A stretch of DNA of 7,142 nucleotides. It comes from Cyclobacteriaceae bacterium (GTDB taxonomy: Bacteria > Bacteroidota > Bacteroidia > Cytophagales > Cyclobacteriaceae). The notes below the pieces were generated by a model. The model saw only the letters and a list, made by a program, of their open reading frames with translations. It made no database searches and was not told the DNA's origin. The stretch is from positions 1-7,142 of the forward strand of contig JALOMN010000073.1 of NCBI GenBank assembly GCA_025455445.1, read 5' to 3'. The position numbers were made by a program, and so were the translations under genes. Shown here in pieces: positions 1 to 7,142 of the stretch; position 1 is the stretch's first letter, and every line of letters begins with the position of its first letter.

Positions 1-327
1 CAGGCAGGATTTTTGGCGGCAGCCGGTATCTATGCATTAGATAATCACATCATAAGATTAAAAGAAGACCATGTTCGTGCTGCTGAACTTGGAAAAGTTT
101 TAAGTAAAATAAGTTGGATAAAATCAGTAATGCCGGTGGACACCAACATTGTGATCTTTTCTGTGGCTGATCGCTTAACACCCGAGCAGGTTTTATCAAG
201 ACTTGAAGAAAATCAAATCAAAGCCATCAAGTTTGGCGCAAAGGAAATTCGATTAGTAACCCATCTTGATTTTGATGATCGTATGTTGGAAAAGACGATT
301 GAAGTTTTAAAAAAGCTGACTTTTTAA
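1..327 (+). CDS. ltaE: low-specificity L-threonine aldolase, C-terminal part (5' end outside window)
   Basis: Frame 1 is open from the first base to a TAA stop and gives 108 residues. It begins QAGFLAAAGIYALDNHI, which matches the stretch just after the GGGMR motif in beta-eliminating threonine aldolases (fold type I PLP enzymes that cleave L-threonine or L-allo-threonine to glycine and acetaldehyde in the cytoplasm). The end has the family's small C-terminal domain, with IRLVTHLD at visible residues 83-90. The Arg and His there belong to a conserved motif near the substrate carboxylate in this family. Family members are about 340 residues, so roughly the last third is visible and the PLP-binding lysine lies off the left edge. 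A TTG at 13 could be read as a start, but homology continues upstream to base 1, so the gene is cut by the window and not short. rarA follows after 35 bases, so co-transcription is possible. The symbol is by family; biochemical specificity is not proven. Confidence 0.88.
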   Translation, partial: QAGFLAAAGIYALDNHIIRLKEDHVRAAELGKVLSKISWIKSVMPVDTNIVIFSVADRLTPEQVLSRLEENQIKAIKFGAKEIRLVTHLDFDDRMLEKTIEVLKKLTF

Positions 328-362
328 AATGCCGTTTATCGTTAGTATTGAATCTGTAAATA

Positions 363-1628
363 ATGTTTGAAACCAACGCTCCTTTAGCAGAACGCATGCG
401 GCCTTCCAAACTGGAAGACCTGATAGGACAGGAACATCTTGTTGGTGAAAACGGAATCATTCGTAAAGCAATACTGACGGGCAATGTACCCAGCATGATT
501 TTGTGGGGTCCGCCCGGTGTGGGCAAGACCACCATCGCCAATATTATAGCCAATGAGGTGAAACGACCGTTTCACATGATCAGCGCAGTAAGTGCAGGAG
601 TAAAAGATGTACGTGATGTAATCGAGCAGGCAAAACGCACTAGTCGTATGATTTTATTCATCGATGAAATTCATCGTTTCAATAAATCACAACAAGACGC
701 ATTGCTCGGAGCGGTAGAGAAGGGGACCATTACTTTAATTGGAGCAACTACTGAAAATCCTTCCTTCGAAGTGAACTCAGCATTGCTTTCACGATGCCAG
801 GTATACACATTAAAAGCCTTGAGTGAAACAGACCTGATTAAGTTGATTCAACAAGCCTTAACAAAAGATGTTGAGTTAAAGAAGAGAAAGATAAATATTA
901 AAGAATACCAGGCGCTGATAAACATATCGGGAGGTGATGCCCGTAAACTTTTAAACCTTGTTGATTTGATCAGTGAATCAGTAACCGATGAAGTTGAGAT
1001 TACAGATGCATTAGTCATGCAGGTAGCTCAAAAGCACATTGCCATTTATGATAAAAGTGGTGAACAGCATTATGACATAATTTCGGCATTTATTAAATCC
1101 ATCCGCGGAAGCGATCCAAATGCAGCTGTTTATTATCTGGCCCGCATGATTGAAGGCGGAGAAGATGTTAAGTTCATTGCGCGGAGATTGGTGATACTTG
1201 CCTCTGAAGATATCGGAAACGCAAATCCTACCGCATTGATTATGGCAACCAATGCGTTTCAGGCAGTAACCATGATCGGCTACCCGGAAGCACGGATAAT
1301 TCTTTCGCAGTGCACAGTATATCTTGCCTGCTCACCAAAAAGCAACGCAAGCTATCTTGCGATAGATAGTGCATTGGCGAAAGTCAGAGAAACCGGAGAT
1401 TTACCAGTGCCACTGGCCATAAGAAATGCACCAACCAAACTGATGAAAGACCTTGATTATGGAAAGGGTTATCAATATGCACATGACTTTCGTAATAACT
1501 TTGTGGCGATGGAATTCCTTCCCGATAAAATAAGTGGATTCAAGTTTTATGAGCCCGGAAAAAATGCGCGTGAAGAAGAACTAAGAAATTATCTGAAGAA
1601 ATTGTGGGATAAGAAGTATAACTATTAG
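363..1628 (+). CDS. rarA: replication-associated recombination protein RarA (MgsA), AAA+ ATPase
   Basis: This is a complete 421-residue protein of usual length for RarA/MgsA/WRNIP1-family ATPases, which act as tetramers at stalled replication forks and on single-stranded DNA ends. The N-terminus reads [20 protein letters not shown], the classic opening of this family and of clamp-loader-like AAA+ proteins. Walker A is GPPGVGKT at residues 49-56. Walker B is [11 protein letters not shown] around 97-107 (D101, E102). The sensor 1 region is [12 protein letters not shown] around 127-138, followed by an arginine-finger SR at 143-144, and sensor 2 is GGDARKLLN at 190-198. The C-terminal half has the tetramerisation region [21 protein letters not shown] (from about 246) and [18 protein letters not shown] (about 272-289). 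The ATG at 363 is preferred because family similarity starts within the first few residues; there is no Shine-Dalgarno before it, only AT-rich sequence. It probably shares a transcript with the upstream threonine aldolase gene. No key residue is missing. Confidence 0.96.
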   Translation: MFETNAPLAERMRPSKLEDLIGQEHLVGENGIIRKAILTGNVPSMILWGPPGVGKTTIANIIANEVKRPFHMISAVSAGVKDVRDVIEQAKRTSRMILFIDEIHRFNKSQQDALLGAVEKGTITLIGATTENPSFEVNSALLSRCQVYTLKALSETDLIKLIQQALTKDVELKKRKINIKEYQALINISGGDARKLLNLVDLISESVTDEVEITDALVMQVAQKHIAIYDKSGEQHYDIISAFIKSIRGSDPNAAVYYLARMIEGGEDVKFIARRLVILASEDIGNANPTALIMATNAFQAVTMIGYPEARIILSQCTVYLACSPKSNASYLAIDSALAKVRETGDLPVPLAIRNAPTKLMKDLDYGKGYQYAHDFRNNFVAMEFLPDKISGFKFYEPGKNAREEELRNYLKKLWDKKYNY

Positions 1629-1739
1629 CGAATCAAAATATGAGCGTTTACATTAGTGATCATGTTTTGAAAGTAATTGAATTATATACCAGACTTTTGA
1701 TAAGTAAATCAGGTTTTGGTAATCACGAATGGATTTGAA

Positions 1740-3815
1740 ATGCAGCGACTGATATTTGATCAATCTCCTTATTTTATTTTTTTGTGTCTTGCGACAGGAA
1801 TTGGGTATGCATATCTACTATACAACCAACATTATGCCTGGAGTAAGCGCACCAATCAAGTGCTTTTTGCTTTGCGGACGATAGTGGTTTCTGTTCTTGC
1901 TTTTTTGTTATTAGGTCCGGTGATAAAACTTATCGCGAATGAATATGAAAAGCCAACATGGGTGTTTGTAGTTGATAACTCTAATTCGGTAAATGAAGTT
2001 ATAGATTCCATAAGCCTTGGCAGAATTGTAAGCTCAATTAATGAAACCAGGGACGTAATAGAGAAGGGCGAAAACCAGGTGGCTATCAAAGATCTATTTG
2101 GTAGTGAGGAAGTAAACATTCATGCGCACGTACCTGCCTCTGATATAAACAGAGCAATACAGAATGTAGTAAACGAATATGAAGGGAAAAACCTCGGAGG
2201 CATTATCCTGGTTTCAGATGGAATATATAACTCCGGCTTATCGCCACTTTATACACCATTGCGCATCCCTGTATATACTGTAGGAATCGGTGACACGACA
2301 GAGCGTGCTGATCTTGTACTAAAGAATGTAGATTATAATAAAGTCGCCTACCAGGGCAATAAGTTTCCCGTTAAAGCACAAGTATATGTGCAGGGAATAG
2401 AGGATGCTGCAATATCTGTTACGATTTCAAAAGATGGAAAAGCATTGGCTACTCGCGAAATTAACTCAGCGGGTAAAGCATTGATTGATTTTGATTTTTT
2501 GTTAGAGGCAACTGAAAAGGGAATTCAACGCTACGATGTAGCCATTAAAGCAGTAAGTCAGGAAACCAATTTCAGAAATAATGCTTCCAGCATATTTATT
2601 GAAGTAGTAGAAGGCAAAAAGAAAGTATTGTTAATTGCAGCCGCACCGCATCCCGATATAAAGGCCATACGCTCTGTGGTGGAGAAAAATTCTAATTATG
2701 AATTTATTGTTCACATTCCAGGAGTAACCAATACGGATGCCGATATGCTTAAACCAGGAGCAGCGGAATTGGTAATTTTTCATGAAGCGATTGATATAAA
2801 CGGAAAAACATGGGCACTCTACAATACACTTTCAAAAGGACCTTCTTCAGTTCTTTTACTGATTGGTACACAAACCAACATCAGGCAATTGGCTGCCAAT
2901 GGGGTACCTCTTCAATTTGAATTCAGAGGACAATGGGATGAAGTTACGCCCATCATTAACAATGACTTTCGTGATTTTACTTTTTCTGAAAATAGTAATG
3001 GTGTTTTTGTACGTTACCCTCCGGCCCAGGTACCATTTGGTAAGTTTACTTTTCCGGGCAAGGCAAAAGTGCTGTTGTATCAGCGTATAGGAAGTGTGGT
3101 TACCGACCGGCCTTTGCTGCTTACCTGGGAAGAGGGTAATCGAAAAATTGCTGCATTGATTGCGGAAGGTGTTTGGCGTTGGCGACTAAGTGAATTTGCT
3201 GACAATGGAAACACAACAGCGTTTGATGAATTGTTTTCTAAGCTGATTCAGTACCTGAGCACATTGGATGAAAAGAAGAAGTTCAGATGCTTTCCTTTAC
3301 AAGGTGAATTTTCTGATTATGAGCCAGTGATAATTGAAAGTCAGGTTTACAATGAGTTGTATGAATTGGTATATGGCAATAATATTCAATTGCAATTGCG
3401 GGATGAAAGCGGGGTGATTACTAATTATAACTACACCACCAGCCCTGGAAGTGCGCGTTATCGCATCGGAGGGTTGAAAGAGGGAGTGTATCGCTTTAAG
3501 GCCACCACAAAAATTGATGATAAAGTTGAAGAAGTATCCGGGCAGTTTTTAGTGAAGTCGCAAAGTATTGAAACGCAAAATCTCACCGCAGATTTTCAAC
3601 TCTTAAGGCAACTCGCCAATGAAACAGGGGGTAAGTTTTATACAACCAATGAATTGTCAACACTAGGCGCTGAAATAAGTGCTATAAAAACTCCGCAGCT
3701 CATTCATTCAGAAGAATCTTTCAATCAATTGATAAACCTGAAGTGGGTGTTTTTTCTATTGCTGGCATTGATTTCAGCGGAGTGGTTTATAAGAAAATAC
3801 ATGGGCAGCTATTAG
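1740..3815 (+). CDS. membrane-anchored VWA-domain protein with amidotransferase-like central domain, function unknown
   Basis: This is a 691-residue protein. Residues 11-28 and 42-64 are hydrophobic membrane helices, joined by a short loop carrying K36 and R37. A third helix spans about 668-685 and is followed by RKYMGSY. By the positive-inside rule the bulk of the protein (about 65-667) lies in the periplasm. Residues 74-190 look like a von Willebrand factor A domain: the MIDAS motif DNSNS at 79-83 is intact, S134 may take the place of the usual Thr, and D160 sits in ILVSDG. A beta-sandwich-like segment follows (about 195-290). Residues 294-380 resemble the class I glutamine amidotransferase-like fold, but contain no cysteine; the only cysteines are C16 and C517, so amidotransferase catalysis is unlikely. 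VWRWR at 478-482 is a motif I associate with this VWA/GATase-like membrane group. The ATG at 1740 is chosen over a TTG at 1716, since the first membrane segment starts right after it and the eight added residues look like leader sequence. Such proteins occur in Bacteroidota and Planctomycetota; no role is assigned. Confidence 0.85.
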   Translation: MQRLIFDQSPYFIFLCLATGIGYAYLLYNQHYAWSKRTNQVLFALRTIVVSVLAFLLLGPVIKLIANEYEKPTWVFVVDNSNSVNEVIDSISLGRIVSSINETRDVIEKGENQVAIKDLFGSEEVNIHAHVPASDINRAIQNVVNEYEGKNLGGIILVSDGIYNSGLSPLYTPLRIPVYTVGIGDTTERADLVLKNVDYNKVAYQGNKFPVKAQVYVQGIEDAAISVTISKDGKALATREINSAGKALIDFDFLLEATEKGIQRYDVAIKAVSQETNFRNNASSIFIEVVEGKKKVLLIAAAPHPDIKAIRSVVEKNSNYEFIVHIPGVTNTDADMLKPGAAELVIFHEAIDINGKTWALYNTLSKGPSSVLLLIGTQTNIRQLAANGVPLQFEFRGQWDEVTPIINNDFRDFTFSENSNGVFVRYPPAQVPFGKFTFPGKAKVLLYQRIGSVVTDRPLLLTWEEGNRKIAALIAEGVWRWRLSEFADNGNTTAFDELFSKLIQYLSTLDEKKKFRCFPLQGEFSDYEPVIIESQVYNELYELVYGNNIQLQLRDESGVITNYNYTTSPGSARYRIGGLKEGVYRFKATTKIDDKVEEVSGQFLVKSQSIETQNLTADFQLLRQLANETGGKFYTTNELSTLGAEISAIKTPQLIHSEESFNQLINLKWVFFLLLALISAEWFIRKYMGSY

Positions 3816-3822
3816 CAATAAA

Positions 3823-3844
3823 AAAGGCGGGATGCCCCGCCTTT
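3823..3844. terminator. bidirectional intrinsic terminator between convergent genes
   Basis: A perfect 9-bp stem, AAAGGCGGG / CCCGCCTTT, closes a four-base ATGC loop. On the + strand it begins 7 bases after the stop of the VWA gene, and its 3' arm ends in TTT followed by CTTTT. On the - strand it begins 20 bases after the clpC stop, and its 3' arm runs into a six-T tract (three T in the stem, three beyond). The symmetric A and T flanks fit Rho-independent termination in both directions, with the - strand tail the better one. Confidence 0.9.
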
Positions 3845-3864
3845 CTTTTACTATTCATTGATCA

Positions 3865-6402
3865 TTATTCACTTTTCTTTTCTTTCGAAGACGACTTTGG
3901 TTTTTTCACTTTTACAGTGAGCACGTCTCCGGTGCCTTCATAGTCGGCAATGATGGTTCCTCCTTCTGTTACTTCGCCCTTCAGAATTTCTTCTGCTACC
4001 GGATCTTCAAGGTATTTCTGAATGGCCCTGTTTAGCGGGCGAGCCCCAAATTGTTGGTCGTAGCCTTTTTCTGCTATAAAGTCTTTGGCTTTTTCAGACA
4101 GTTCTACATTATAACCTAATGCGGTTATACGGGTAAACAACTTGCCCAGAGTAATGTCGATGATTTTATGAATGTGCTCTCTTTGCAGAGAGTTGAATAC
4201 AATCACATCATCCAGGCGGTTTAAGAATTCAGGACTGAACGCACGCTTTAAGGCACTTTGAATAGTTGATTTCATCAACTCTTCTTCATTTTCACGCTTT
4301 GCTGCAGTGGTAAAACCAATCCCAGCTCCAAAGTCTTTCAGATCACGCACACCAATATTTGATGTCATTATAATGATGGTATTTCTGAAATCTACTCTAC
4401 GTCCTAAACCATCGGTAAGTATACCATCATCTAATACTTGCAATAAAATATTAAATACATCGGGGTGTGCTTTCTCAATTTCATCAAGAAGCACAACGGA
4501 ATAGGGTTTACGTCTCACTTTTTCTGTGAGCTGACCACCTTCTTCGTAACCTACATATCCCGGAGGTGCACCTACCAAACGAGATACAGAGAATTTCTCC
4601 ATATACTCGCTCATGTCGATACGCACCAGTGTATCATCTTTATCAAACAGATAAGAGGCAAGTACTTTTGCCAATTCGGTTTTACCTACACCCGTAGGGC
4701 CCAGAAATATGAAAGAACCAATTGGTTTTTTAGGATCTTTCAAACCCACCCGTGTGCGCTGAATTGCTTTCACTAATTTTTTAATCGCTTCTTCCTGACC
4801 GATTACCTTACCACTCAGTTGTTCGGCCATGCCCAGAAGTTTGTTACTTTCTTTTTGAGCGATGCGGTTAGCGGGTATACCAGTCATCATGCCGATCACA
4901 TCTGCTACGTTGTCTTCTGTAACAGTGTACTTTTCGGTGCGGGTTTTTTCTTCCCATCGTGCTTTGGCCAGATCGAGTTGTTCAATCAGTTTTTTCTCTT
5001 TATCTCTCAATTGCGCAGCCTCTTCATACTTCTGGCTTTTCACCACACGATTTTTTTCTTTCTTCACATCTTCAATCGCTTCTTCAAACTTCACAATGTC
5101 TTCCGGAACGTGAATATTGTTGATATGGACACGGGCACCAGCTTCATCCATTACATCAATTGCCTTGTCTGGCAGGAAGCGATCGCTGATATAGCGGTCT
5201 GATAACTTCACACAAGCCTCCAGTGCTTCTTTGGTGTAATTTACATGGTGGTGATCTTCGTATTTCTCTTTGATGTTCTCAAGTATCTGAATGGTTTCAT
5301 CCACGGTTGTAGAATCCACCATCACCATTTGGAATCTGCGGGCCAGGGCTCCGTCTTTTTCGATGTATTGACGGTATTCATCTAATGTAGTGGCGCCAAT
5401 GCATTGAATCTCTCCGCGGGCAAGTGCCGGTTTAAACATATTAGAGGCATCCAGCGAACCGGAAGCACCACCTGCGCCTACAATAGTGTGCAACTCATCA
5501 ATGAATAAAATCACATCGGGTGATTTTTCCAATTCATTCATTACAGCCTTCATGCGCTCTTCAAATTGACCGCGGTATTTAGTACCGGCAACCAATGAGG
5601 CTAGATCAAGCGTAACAACACGCTTACCAAAAAGCACTCGTGAAACTTTTTTCTGAACAATACGCAAGGCAAGACCTTCCGCAATGGCAGTTTTACCCAC
5701 ACCGGGTTCACCAATAAGTATTGGGTTATTCTTTTTTCTGCGACTCAGAATCTGAGCAACACGTTCAATTTCTTTTTCACGTCCTACTATTGGGTCGAGC
5801 TTATTGTCTTCTGCTAGCTTAGTAAGGTCGCGACCAAAATTATCAAGTACGGGTGTACGAGATTTCTCGGTGCCTTTTTTCTCCTTGCCGGGATTAGCAG
5901 AACTGCCAAACATTTTGGATGAATCATCATCCGGATCGTCTGTATCAGAAGACGCAGTGGGTTGGTCATTCTGGTATTCCAACATTTCTTTAACTACATC
6001 ATAGGCAACATCAAACTTATTTAAAATCTGAGTGCCCAGATTATCGGGGTCGCGCAAAATGGATAGCAATAAATGTTCGGTGCCAATTAATTGGGCTTTG
6101 AAAATCTTAGCTTCGAGGTATGTAATCTTTAACACTTTTTCTGAAGCCCTGGTTAATGGAATATTCGCAAGGTTTTTTATCTCGTGCGTAGCGGTTCCTT
6201 TTGAAATCTTTTCGATTTCGCCTCTTAATTCCTCCAGCGGTACGCCTAATTTTTTTAATATACCCACAGCCACTCCTTCACCTTCGCGAATCATGCCAAG
6301 CAGAAGATGTTCTGTGCCTATATAGTCGTGACCTAAACGTAACGCTTCTTCCCGGCTAAGAGAGATAACTTCTTTTACGCGGTTAGAAAATTTTGCTTCC
6401 AT
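3865..6402 (-). CDS. clpC: ATP-dependent Clp protease ATP-binding subunit ClpC
   Basis: This is an 845-residue class I (two-ring) Hsp100 unfoldase that threads proteins into ClpP in the cytoplasm. Residues 1-145 hold two Clp N repeats ([36 protein letters not shown]). Residues 149-183 are a Ser/Asp/Lys-rich linker. AAA module 1 has Walker A GEPGVGKT (231-238), pore loop GTKYRG (Y276), Walker [10 protein letters not shown] (D302, E303) and Arg fingers R355/R356. The M domain includes a UVR-like stretch, [16 protein letters not shown] (457-472), typical of ClpC rather than ClpA. Module 2 has GPTGVGKT (568-575), pore loop GYVG (615-618), [12 protein letters not shown] (636-647), Arg finger R729 and sensor 2 GAR (786-788). 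IGF at 695-697 is the ClpP-docking loop, so a ClpP partner is expected elsewhere. The tail is Lys/Ser-rich and ends in tandem TAA TGA stops. Start: [10 protein letters not shown] is the family N-terminus, at 6402. An in-frame ATG at 6411 would add MAN and cannot be excluded. A TTG at 6456 is rejected because it lies inside the likely promoter. Confidence 0.96.
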   Translation of the reverse strand: MEAKFSNRVKEVISLSREEALRLGHDYIGTEHLLLGMIREGEGVAVGILKKLGVPLEELRGEIEKISKGTATHEIKNLANIPLTRASEKVLKITYLEAKIFKAQLIGTEHLLLSILRDPDNLGTQILNKFDVAYDVVKEMLEYQNDQPTASSDTDDPDDDSSKMFGSSANPGKEKKGTEKSRTPVLDNFGRDLTKLAEDNKLDPIVGREKEIERVAQILSRRKKNNPILIGEPGVGKTAIAEGLALRIVQKKVSRVLFGKRVVTLDLASLVAGTKYRGQFEERMKAVMNELEKSPDVILFIDELHTIVGAGGASGSLDASNMFKPALARGEIQCIGATTLDEYRQYIEKDGALARRFQMVMVDSTTVDETIQILENIKEKYEDHHHVNYTKEALEACVKLSDRYISDRFLPDKAIDVMDEAGARVHINNIHVPEDIVKFEEAIEDVKKEKNRVVKSQKYEEAAQLRDKEKKLIEQLDLAKARWEEKTRTEKYTVTEDNVADVIGMMTGIPANRIAQKESNKLLGMAEQLSGKVIGQEEAIKKLVKAIQRTRVGLKDPKKPIGSFIFLGPTGVGKTELAKVLASYLFDKDDTLVRIDMSEYMEKFSVSRLVGAPPGYVGYEEGGQLTEKVRRKPYSVVLLDEIEKAHPDVFNILLQVLDDGILTDGLGRRVDFRNTIIIMTSNIGVRDLKDFGAGIGFTTAAKRENEEELMKSTIQSALKRAFSPEFLNRLDDVIVFNSLQREHIHKIIDITLGKLFTRITALGYNVELSEKAKDFIAEKGYDQQFGARPLNRAIQKYLEDPVAEEILKGEVTEGGTIIADYEGTGDVLTVKVKKPKSSSKEKKSE

Positions 6403-6453
6403 ATTTGCCATAATATTGAGTAATGTAAATGTAGAGTATAAAGTGTGATTATT

Positions 6454-6461
6454 CAAAAATA
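6454..6461 (-). promoter_or_regulatory. candidate clpC promoter, Bacteroidota -7 element
   Basis: Read on the - strand this is TATTTTTG, a full match to the Bacteroidota -7 consensus TAnnTTTG used by the primary sigma factor. It would place transcription initiation near 6447, giving an untranslated leader of about 36-45 bases before the clpC ATG codons at 6411 and 6402, which is a sensible length. No TTG is present at the expected -33 spacing (about 6481-6485 reads AAAGA on the - strand), so the site is only half supported. An 11-base palindrome, CAGATTATCTG, touches it on the upstream side. Confidence 0.45.
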
Positions 6462-6527
6462 CAGATAATCTGAACCTGTCTCTTTGTTTAGTCCTATTTA
6501 TATCCTTTTAAAAACAGTTAAGTAATT

Positions 6528-7142
6528 TTATTTGTTCAGATTTTCTTTCCGGGAAGCGACCAGAATAGCGGTAGCTCTTGGTCCTTCGCAAAACAGTAAG
6601 TCAATCAGGCTTAGGTTTTCTACAAAACCATTGCCAAATACCTGATGGTAACTTTCTGGTTTATAGAATAATCTTGAGGAATGTGGTTTCTTAGCCTCTA
6701 TTTGCATCCGGAGGTCTAAAACATCATTAGCAGGTATTTTTTCATACGACACACTTGCCGCTATGGTTGGTTTCAATTTTATCGCTTTGAGACAGAATGA
6801 CAGCAATAGCATGTTAAGGTCAAAAAGAAATTGCTGATTGCTAAAGAGAATGGACCTAAGTTCATCTGAGTAGTATTCAAAAAAGGGGGCCTTGCGATAG
6901 GCAGTTTCAAGGGTTCGCCATTGGTTGTTTTGCCATTTCTGTGAATAGTCTATGCGCACATCTTTAATGGTCACTTTACCATGTTTAGCAGTAAGTGGCA
7001 CCACCAGCATTTCTGTTCCTTGTGATGTGCGTATGTAGCTTCTGTTGCGATAACTTTGTTTTACATAGTATTCATGTTGCTCAAAAACAATCGTATCGAA
7101 TTGCTGTAATACACAGAAATATTCAATTGAAGGCAAATAATG
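6528..7142 (-). CDS. WbqC-family protein, 5' end outside window
   Basis: The frame is open from the right edge to a TAA at 6528-6530, giving 204 visible residues. It begins HLLPSIEYF, the usual opening of WbqC-like proteins, normally preceded by only a few residues. Family signatures are KQSYRNR (visible residues 28-34), VPLTAKHGKVTIKDVRIDY (about 48-66), the W-rich stretch ending in YRKAPFFEYY (82-91), and NLSLIDLLFCEGP near the C-terminus (176-188). The length is close to the usual 200-240 residues, so only the first few codons are probably missing. A TTG at 7136 falls inside the conserved opening and is not the start. WbqC was named from an O-antigen gene cluster and its biochemical activity is not established; a role in cell-surface polysaccharide or sugar metabolism is only inferred from that association. 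It lies upstream of clpC in the same direction with a 125-base gap. No GC-rich hairpin with a T tract is seen after its stop, so some readthrough toward clpC is possible. Confidence 0.85.
   Translation of the reverse strand, partial: HYLPSIEYFCVLQQFDTIVFEQHEYYVKQSYRNRSYIRTSQGTEMLVVPLTAKHGKVTIKDVRIDYSQKWQNNQWRTLETAYRKAPFFEYYSDELRSILFSNQQFLFDLNMLLLSFCLKAIKLKPTIAASVSYEKIPANDVLDLRMQIEAKKPHSSRLFYKPESYHQVFGNGFVENLSLIDLLFCEGPRATAILVASRKENLNK

Noticed and set aside
343..350. TAGTATTG before rarA, close to the TAnnTTTG box.
   Set aside because: It has one mismatch and would start transcription only about six bases from the ATG. Co-transcription from upstream explains the gene better.
227..575. Minus-strand frames of 63 and 108 codons overlapping the threonine aldolase end and the start of rarA.
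   Set aside because: They lie opposite well-supported conserved coding sequence and have no recognisable protein features.
1667..1699. Possible promoter for the VWA gene: TTG at 1667-1669 and GACTTTTG at 1692-1699.
   Set aside because: The -7 box has a mismatch at its first T, and the 22-base spacer is a little long against the usual spacing of about 19-21. It is too weak to list as a feature.
1640..1738. A 32-codon frame starting ATG (MSVYISDHVLK...) in the gap between rarA and the VWA gene.
   Set aside because: It has no ribosome binding site and no recognisable similarity, and it ends within a few bases of the next start. A frame this short is expected by chance.
4307..6325. Several open frames of 65-127 codons on the + strand opposite clpC.
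   Set aside because: They are antisense shadows of a strongly conserved coding sequence. Their translations are rich in Phe, Ser and Cys with no family features.
6412..6527. A search for CIRCE or CtsR-type heat-shock operators upstream of clpC.
   Set aside because: No TTAGCACTC/GAGTGCTAA pair and no GGTCAAA-type heptad repeats are present in this gap.
1..7142. A search for a novel defence, mobile or repeat-based system.
   Set aside because: There are no transposase or integrase genes, regularly spaced repeats, tRNA genes or toxin-antitoxin-like small genes. All large frames belong to core or widely distributed families.

Overview
This is an ordinary chromosomal housekeeping segment, most likely from a Bacteroidota bacterium and plausibly a Cytophagales-type lineage. 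The reasons are moderate-to-low GC content, start codons without Shine-Dalgarno sequences and with A/T-rich leaders, one perfect TAnnTTTG -7 promoter element (the Bacteroidota consensus), and the protein families present: a membrane von Willebrand factor A protein with an amidotransferase-like middle, a WbqC-family protein, and a ClpC with a long acidic linker. The lineage is inferred from these features, not from a database search.

Layout. The left part is read on the + strand. Bases 1-327 are the C-terminal end of a low-specificity L-threonine aldolase cut by the window edge. A 35-base gap leads to rarA (363-1628), a replication-associated AAA+ ATPase. A 111-base gap follows, then a 691-residue membrane-anchored VWA protein of unknown function (1740-3815). 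A perfect hairpin at 3823-3844 lies in the 49-base gap between this gene and the convergent clpC, and can act as a terminator in both directions.

The right part is read on the - strand. clpC (3865-6402, or 6411 with an alternative start) encodes a complete two-ring AAA+ unfoldase with an IGF loop for ClpP docking. Its leader carries a promoter-like TATTTTTG box at 6454-6461. Upstream of it, and in the same direction, is a WbqC-family gene (6528-7142) whose 5' end runs off the right edge.

How the genes relate. They are not an obvious pathway: amino-acid catabolism, replication-fork maintenance, an envelope protein of unknown role, protein quality control and a surface-polysaccharide-associated protein sit side by side. 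I see no mobile element, CRISPR array, RNA gene, prophage or defence locus. The least understood item is the VWA membrane protein. Its MIDAS residues are preserved, but its amidotransferase-like region contains no cysteine. No gap between genes exceeds about 125 bases.
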